Shown here piece after piece: positions 6,964 through 11,107 of a stretch of DNA of 11,107 nucleotides. Within the stretch, counting starts at the first letter, position 1, and each line of letters starts with the position of its first letter. A model generated the notes under the pieces. It was given only the letters and a program-made list of their open reading frames with translations. It searched no databases and had not been told where the DNA came from. This DNA comes from Clostridia bacterium (GTDB taxonomy: Bacteria; Bacillota; Clostridia; Oscillospirales; SIG627), in the NCBI GenBank assembly GCA_017408325.1, contig JAFQUW010000126.1, positions 1-11,107 on the forward strand, read 5' to 3'. A program made the position numbers and the translations under genes.

Positions 6964-7620
6964 ATGATCGACAAACAACTCATTCTCTTTGACCTGGACG
7001 GCACCGTCATCGACTCGGGCGAGGGCGTGAAGAATTCCGTCTTATACGCGCTGTCCACGCTCGGCTATCCGCTTCTCAAAAAAGAGGAGATGGATCCCTT
7101 TCTCGGTCCGCCCTTGGTCTATTCCTTTCACCATTTTGCCGGCGTCCCCGAAGCGGAGTGCGCCGAGGCGGTTCGCCTTTACCGCGAGTATTATCAGAAA
7201 AACGGCGGAATGTTTCAGTACGCCCTCTATGCGGGGATGCCCGAGCTGTTGCGCGATCTGCGCGCGGCAGGCTACAAGACTGCCATTGCCACCTCCAAAC
7301 CCCAGCCTTACGCGATCGAGCTGATGCATCACGCAGGCATCTTTGAGTATCTGGATCACATTGTCGGCGCCGATCTGGACGAGATCACCCGTGCTAAAAA
7401 GAGCGAGGTCATTGAGGCGGTGCTGGAGGAGTCGGGTGTGGGAAAGGCGAACGCGCTGATGATCGGCGACCGCAAGTACGATGTGCTTGGAGCCAAAGAG
7501 GTCGGCGTGGAAAGCCTTGGGATCACCTTCGGCTACGGCGACCGCGCGGAACTGACCGAGGCAGGTGCCGACCTTGTTCTCGATACCGTGGATCAACTGC
7601 GTGCCTATCTGCTCGGCTAA
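6964..7620 (+). CDS. HAD-superfamily hydrolase, phosphoglycolate-phosphatase-like
   Basis: A 218-residue soluble phosphatase of the HAD subfamily IA. Motif I is LFDLDGTVIDS, with nucleophile D10 and acid/base D12. A helical C1 cap follows (about residues 18-88). Motif II is IATSKPQ with S111, motif III Lys is K146 in RAKKSEVI, and motif IV is MIGDRKYDVLGAK with D169 and D173. The GxxxG-rich end (VESLGITFGYG) fits the Gph/PGP-like family. The substrate cannot be told; such proteins hydrolyse phosphoglycolate, sugar phosphates or nucleotides. It follows ftsH by 57 bases with a hairpin between them, so it may be only partly co-transcribed with the genes upstream. A strong terminator follows 12 bases after its stop. 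Confidence 0.88.
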   Translation: MIDKQLILFDLDGTVIDSGEGVKNSVLYALSTLGYPLLKKEEMDPFLGPPLVYSFHHFAGVPEAECAEAVRLYREYYQKNGGMFQYALYAGMPELLRDLRAAGYKTAIATSKPQPYAIELMHHAGIFEYLDHIVGADLDEITRAKKSEVIEAVLEESGVGKANALMIGDRKYDVLGAKEVGVESLGITFGYGDRAELTEAGADLVLDTVDQLRAYLLG

Positions 7621-7632
7621 ACGAAGAAAAAG

Positions 7633-7663
7633 AAAAAACATCCGCAAAATGCGGATGTTTTTT
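7633..7663. terminator. Bidirectional intrinsic terminator between convergent genes
   Basis: CATCCGCA and TGCGGATG form an 8-bp stem around a 3-base A loop, flanked by six A on the left and six T on the right, so the hairpin can extend to 14 bp. It has a U tract in either direction. It lies 12 bases after the HAD gene stop and 15 bases beyond the stop of the leftward S-component gene, and so can end both transcripts. Confidence 0.93.
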
Positions 7664-7678
7664 GTTGTTGGTTTTGCG

Positions 7679-8176
7679 TTAGTTGAAACGCACCTTGACC
7701 TTGTCAAAAAGCTGCATGAGAACGAGCCCGAGGACAATGCCTGCGACACCCTGAACGGCGTTTGCCGGAATGTTGACTGCCGAGGGAAGAAAGCCGTAAA
7801 GGAAGCCTTCAAACACAAAATAACCGAGGATCATCAGAATTTCCGCGAGAACACCGCCAATGAGGCGAGCGGTCGTTTTTTTCGCTTTCAGCCTGCGCAC
7901 AAGGAAGTATGCCGTCAATGCCATCGCGCCCTTGATGAAGAAGGTTGCAGGCGCGTAGACGATGTAACCGGCAAACAGGTCGGCGAGCGCACTTCCGAGG
8001 GCGGCGGCAAGAAACCCGTAGGCAGGGGAGAGTGCCCAACCGCAAATGAGGACAATGCAGTCACCGAGGTTTAAGTAACCGTTTAAGGGAGAGGGGATCT
8101 TGACGACCATCGTTGCCACACAGCAGAGGGCAGCAAGAAGCGCGGCAATCACTGTTTTTTTGGTTGTGTTGTTCAT
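7679..8176 (-). CDS. ECF transporter S component (substrate-binding membrane subunit), substrate unknown
   Basis: A 165-residue, strongly hydrophobic protein with about five to six predicted membrane helices. The N-terminal IAALLAALCCVATMVVKIPS, then NGYLNLGDCIVLICGWALSP and AALGSALADLFAGY, are typical of the S components of energy-coupling-factor vitamin importers, closest by eye to the riboflavin-transporter-like family (Pfam ECF-ribofla_trS, from memory). Helix 1 carries an AxxxA pattern (A11, A15), the type known to contact the T subunit. No EcfA or EcfT gene lies nearby, which suggests a group II system sharing a module encoded elsewhere. An AAAGGAG at 8186-8192, 9 bases before the ATG, sets the start. 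I see no riboswitch in the short leader, so the ligand (riboflavin, another vitamin or a precursor) stays open. Confidence 0.85.
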   Translation of the reverse strand: MNNTTKKTVIAALLAALCCVATMVVKIPSPLNGYLNLGDCIVLICGWALSPAYGFLAAALGSALADLFAGYIVYAPATFFIKGAMALTAYFLVRRLKAKKTTARLIGGVLAEILMILGYFVFEGFLYGFLPSAVNIPANAVQGVAGIVLGLVLMQLFDKVKVRFN

Positions 8177-8205
8177 AGCGCAGGACTCCTTTGGGTTGTG
8201 AGGTC

Positions 8206-8234
8206 ATTTTACACCTGAAATACAAAGTTTGCAA
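8206..8234 (-). promoter_or_regulatory. SigA-type promoter of the ECF S-component gene
   Basis: On the minus strand TTGCAA (8229-8234) and TAAAAT (8206-8211) are spaced by exactly 17 bases. The -10 matches the consensus at 5 of 6 positions and the -35 at 4 of 6. The expected start near 8199 leaves a leader of about 23 bases, too short for a riboswitch. It separates this gene from the ABC operon, whose terminator lies just upstream. Confidence 0.7.
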
Positions 8235-8248
8235 TCATCAAAACGAAC

Positions 8249-8276
8249 AAAAAAGACCGCAAAAGCGGTCATTTTT

Positions 8277-8278
<2 letters not shown>
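8249..8278 (-). terminator. Intrinsic terminator of the amino-acid ABC operon
   Basis: On the minus strand GACCGC-TTTT-GCGGTC (8255-8270) forms a stem of 6 bp and is followed by six U (8249-8254). A run of A just upstream (8272-8278) can extend the stem and overlaps the ATPase stop codon at 8277-8279. The operon therefore ends immediately after its last gene. Confidence 0.88.
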
Positions 8279-9056
<778 letters not shown>

Positions 9057-9058
9057 GG

Positions 9059-9754
9059 TTATACCTTGTAGTAGTTGAGTTTCTTTTCCAGTGCACCGAA
9101 GGCAAGCGTGAGCGCACCGCAGAAGATGAGGTAGAAGGCGCCGGTGTAGAAGAGCGGCCAAAGCAGGCCGTGCATCGTGATGAATTGCTGACCGGCCCAG
9201 ATGATCTCGTAGACCGCGATGGTGCGGGCGAGAGAGGTGTCCTTGACAAGCGTGATAAATTCGTTGGACATGGGTGCGGTGATGCGCTTGATGACCTGCA
9301 TCAGCACAACGTGGAAGAAGATCTGTCCACGCGTCATGCCGAGCACCTGACCGGCTTCGTACTGACCGCGCGGAATGGACTGGATGCCGCCGCGGTAGAT
9401 CTCAGAGAAGTAGCAGGCGTAGTTGATGGAGAAAGCGACGATGATGGACGTGAAGCGATCCATCACCTCCCACGAGGCGATCCAGGAGGTCAGGGCGTTT
9501 TGCTCGGAGAGTCCCTGCGCCCAGGTGGCGGCAAGGCCGGGGCCGTAGAAGATCACGATGATCTGGAGCATCAAGGGCGTGCCGCGGATGATCCAGACGA
9601 GGGTCTTGCAAAACCAACGCAACGGCGTGACGCGGCTCATCGAGCCGAAGCAGATCACAAGCCCGAGCGGCAGCGAGAAAAGAAGCGTGAGGGCAAAGAT
9701 CTGCAGGGTCGTCCAAAAGCCCAAAAGCAGTTCTTGCGTGACGTATCCGAACAT
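9059..9754 (-). CDS. Polar amino-acid-type ABC transporter, permease protein
   Basis: A 231-residue integral membrane protein of the HisM/GlnP type, with about five membrane helices. The N-terminal GFWTTLQIFALTLLFSLPLG is the usual start of this family. WIIRGTPLMLQI (54-65) is the conserved early motif. The cytoplasmic EAA loop, which docks on the ATPase, is seen from about 123 to 153 (IQSIPRGQYEAGQVLGMTRG and on). LVKDTSLARTIAVYEI (169-184) is also characteristic. Only one permease gene is present, so the channel is probably a homodimer. The start is set by AAAGGAGGG at 9762-9770, 7 bases from the ATG. It sits between the binding protein (47 bases upstream) and the ATPase (2 bases downstream). 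Confidence 0.95.
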   Translation of the reverse strand: MFGYVTQELLLGFWTTLQIFALTLLFSLPLGLVICFGSMSRVTPLRWFCKTLVWIIRGTPLMLQIIVIFYGPGLAATWAQGLSEQNALTSWIASWEVMDRFTSIIVAFSINYACYFSEIYRGGIQSIPRGQYEAGQVLGMTRGQIFFHVVLMQVIKRITAPMSNEFITLVKDTSLARTIAVYEIIWAGQQFITMHGLLWPLFYTGAFYLIFCGALTLAFGALEKKLNYYKV

Positions 9755-9801
9755 TTCTTTGCCCTCCTTTCTAAAAGATTCTCAATGAACTTGTGCGTTT
9801 T

Positions 9802-10557
9802 TTACGCGAGCGTCAGGTTGTATTTTTCCGCGAGTTTTTGGAGAGAACCGTCCGCTTTCATCTCGGCCATCGCGGCGTTGATGTCGTCGAGGAGCTTGTC
9901 TCCCTTGCGGCAGGCAATGCCGTATTCCTCTTCGTTGAGTTTCATCGCCTGAGCAAGAGCAGAATAGCTGGTGCCTTCGCCGATCATGGAGTTGGCCATG
10001 GAAAGGTCGATGACGCAAGCGTCGGCGGCACCGGTGCTGACTTCGTTCAAGGCGTCGGACTGCGCGGTGACGGCGGTGTAGTTTTCAAAGCCCGCGTCGG
10101 TGATGCATTCTTCACCGGCACTGCCGGCTTCGGCGGCGAACTTCAGGTTCTTCATGTCAGAAAACTCGGCGAAATCGTCGGCGATGTCCGCCTTGGTGAC
10201 GACGACCTGCGCGTTTTTGACGTAGGGAGTGGAGACGTCGGCGTTGGCAAGTGCCTCGTCGGTGATGGTCATGCCGTTCCAGATGCAGTCAATGGTGTCG
10301 GCGTCGAGCTCAATGAACTTGTTCTTCCAGTCGATGACGAGGAATTCGGGTTCCTTGCCGAGCTTTTCGCAGACGGCTTCGGCAAATTCGGTGTCAAAAC
10401 CGACGAGTTTTCCGGTGTCGTCTTTGTAGTTCATGGGCTTGTAGTAGGTGATGCCGATGACCAGCTTGTCCTTCTTCGACTCGGTGCAGGCAACAAACGA
10501 GACACAGGCAAGCGCGAGCATCACAGCGGCGAGAAGCAGAGTGAAAATGCGTTTCAT
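9802..10557 (-). CDS. Amino-acid-type ABC transporter substrate-binding lipoprotein
   Basis: A 251-residue type II periplasmic-binding-like protein (family 3). It has a signal peptide with a basic start (MKR) and hydrophobic core, then a lipobox-like FVAC with C24 as the likely lipidated residue. C18 in LALAC is an alternative. The mature part shows GITYYKPMNYKDDTGKLVGF (35-54), IDWKNKFIELDADTIDCIWN (75-94), STPYVKNAQVVV (109-120), EAGSAGEE and DACVIDLSMA (D184, the usual contact of the substrate amino group). The Arg normally found in the TxxER segment, which holds the alpha-carboxylate, is replaced: TITDEALANADVS has Ala at 102. The ligand therefore may not be a standard alpha-amino acid, or is held differently. 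An AAAGAAGGAA at 10566-10575 precedes the ATG. It is the first gene of the operon. Confidence 0.93.
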   Translation of the reverse strand: MKRIFTLLLAAVMLALACVSFVACTESKKDKLVIGITYYKPMNYKDDTGKLVGFDTEFAEAVCEKLGKEPEFLVIDWKNKFIELDADTIDCIWNGMTITDEALANADVSTPYVKNAQVVVTKADIADDFAEFSDMKNLKFAAEAGSAGEECITDAGFENYTAVTAQSDALNEVSTGAADACVIDLSMANSMIGEGTSYSALAQAMKLNEEEYGIACRKGDKLLDDINAAMAEMKADGSLQKLAEKYNLTLA

Positions 10558-10586
10558 TTCGGAAGTTCCTTCTTTCTGTCAATTTA

Positions 10587-10608
10587 TCACTTTACAGTAC
10601 TAAAGTGA
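10587..10608 (-). promoter_or_regulatory. Operator-like inverted repeat in the ABC operon leader
   Basis: On the minus strand TCACTTTA and TAAAGTGA are exact 8-base inverted arms around the 6-base centre GTACTG. The repeat spans about +4 to +25 relative to the predicted transcription start, a classic repressor position. No T tract follows, so it is not a terminator, although the RNA could form a small hairpin. I do not recognise the regulator. Confidence 0.6.
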
Positions 10609-10618
10609 ACGTGCGGAT

Positions 10619-10647
10619 AGTATACCACGAAAATCTTCGCTTGTAAA
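10619..10647 (-). promoter_or_regulatory. SigA-type promoter of the amino-acid ABC operon
   Basis: On the minus strand TTTACA (10642-10647) and TATACT (10619-10624) are spaced by exactly 17 bases, each with 5 of 6 consensus matches, and TG stands one base before the -10 (extended -10). The start should fall near 10612, giving a leader of about 54 bases. The inverted repeat follows at once. Confidence 0.85.
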
Positions 10648-10650
10648 GAG

Positions 10651-10681
10651 AAAAAAACAGAAAAAACCGAAGTTTTTTCTG
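10651..10681 (-). terminator. Intrinsic terminator of the patatin-like gene
   Basis: On the minus strand a perfect 10-bp stem, CAGAAAAAAC with GTTTTTTCTG, is closed by a C-UUCG-G tetraloop, an unusually stable loop. Seven U follow (10651-10657). It lies about 25 bases after the gene stop and only four bases before the -35 of the ABC operon promoter, so it insulates that operon. Confidence 0.9.
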
Positions 10682-10705
10682 CTTTTGGTCAGAGAAATCG
10701 AAAAT

Positions 10706-11107
10706 TCATTCTCGGAGGTATGCTTTGAGCGCGTTCATCTTTTCGTTTGCGGTTCGAAAACCCAGTTCGTGTGCGGCCGAGAGCCGTGTGGGCGAGCGTT
10801 CGATCATTTTGACTTCGATGGGCTTCGGCGGACGAAGGACAAAAATCTTACCTTTCTCTTCCAGTTTCTCAATCTCGTCGAGCGTGCGGTTGTAGTGCTC
10901 GTGACGGGAAAGCAGAGCCTCGGCAAGACGCGGCGTTTTGCGAAGGGCATGCTTAAAAAACCATTTGTTTCCGATGGGCTTCTTTCGGTATCCTCGCGGT
11001 CGCGTGAGCACGAGCACGCGCCGCTCTTCGGTCAGCGAGGAGAGAAACGAGAGGGGGATAGAATCCGAGATCCCTCCGTCGAGAAGGCGTTTTTCGCCAA
11101 TTTCGAC
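10706..11107 (-). CDS. Patatin-like phospholipase family protein, C-terminal part (5' end outside window)
   Basis: The frame stays open to the right edge, giving the last 133 residues of a longer protein. Near its visible start is LLDGGISDSIPLSF, which holds the catalytic Asp (D-G-G/A motif, codon 11078-11080) of the patatin Ser-Asp dyad. The GXSXG serine would lie outside the window. VLVLTRPRGYRKKPIG follows, a pattern I associate with the bacterial YjjU-like patatin group. The C-terminal region is charged and helical and ends in AYLRE. Patatin-like enzymes are acyl hydrolases acting on lipids; the actual substrate here is unknown. It has its own terminator and is not part of the ABC operon. 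GTG at 11015-11017 is an internal Val codon, not the start. Confidence 0.85.
   Translation of the reverse strand, partial: VEIGEKRLLDGGISDSIPLSFLSSLTEERRVLVLTRPRGYRKKPIGNKWFFKHALRKTPRLAEALLSRHEHYNRTLDEIEKLEEKGKIFVLRPPKPIEVKMIERSPTRLSAAHELGFRTANEKMNALKAYLRE

Noticed and set aside
5161..6978. A 605-codon open frame on the minus strand opposite ftsH
   Set aside because: It is a mirror of the GC-rich codon pattern of ftsH. The plus-strand reading has every FtsH motif, and the antisense protein resembles no known family.
8177..8254. Possible FMN or TPP riboswitch before the S-component gene
   Set aside because: The whole gap is under 80 bases and the predicted leader is about 23 bases. No conserved riboswitch core or stacked helices are visible.
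9057..9161. Longer start for the ABC ATPase
   Set aside because: The extra residues re-read the permease coding sequence in another frame and do not resemble ATPase sequence. ATG at 9056 gives the family N-terminus.
9795..9807. Small hairpin GCGT-AAAAA-ACGC (minus strand) between the binding-protein and permease genes
   Set aside because: The stem is only 4 bp, has no U tract and overlaps the stop codon, so it is too weak to call an attenuator.

Overview
The window looks like a chromosomal stretch from a Bacillota bacterium, most likely a member of the Clostridia. The evidence is purine-rich Shine-Dalgarno sites of the AGGAGG type, the gene orders gdpP-rplI-dnaB and tilS-hpt-ftsH that are well known from Gram-positive genomes, an ECF transporter S component with no energizing module beside it, and a lipoprotein-type binding protein. 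Base composition is moderately GC-rich by eye, with AT-rich patches confined to promoters, terminators and one spot inside tilS. I cannot name the species.

Positions 1-7620 are read rightward and hold seven genes: the 3' part of gdpP (c-di-AMP phosphodiesterase, open at the window edge), rplI (ribosomal protein L9), dnaB (replicative helicase), tilS (tRNA-Ile lysidine synthetase), hpt (hypoxanthine phosphoribosyltransferase), ftsH (membrane AAA+ metalloprotease) and a HAD-superfamily phosphatase. Spacing is tight throughout. dnaB and tilS overlap by 20 bases, and tilS and hpt share an ATGA. A candidate extended -10 promoter lies inside tilS, and a perfect GC-rich hairpin without a U tract lies between ftsH and the HAD gene. 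A strong hairpin flanked by A and T runs at 7633-7663 closes this block and also serves the convergent gene.

Positions 7679-11107 are read leftward. From right to left they hold the C-terminal part of a patatin-like phospholipase with its own terminator, then a three-gene polar amino-acid-type ABC importer operon (binding lipoprotein, permease, ATPase), then an ECF-type vitamin transporter S component with its own promoter. The ABC operon has a well-formed promoter (TTTACA, 17 bases, TATACT, with TG one base before the -10) followed at once by a 22-base inverted repeat, in the position expected of a repressor operator. Its binding protein has Ala where the arginine that usually holds the substrate alpha-carboxylate is expected.

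There is no stretch above 300 bases without a gene, and I saw no RNA gene, CRISPR array, insertion sequence or prophage feature. This is mainly an ordinary housekeeping region. I found no evidence of a new multi-gene system. The observations most worth checking are the operator-like repeat, the altered ligand pocket of the binding protein, the internal tilS promoter and the inter-gene hairpin.
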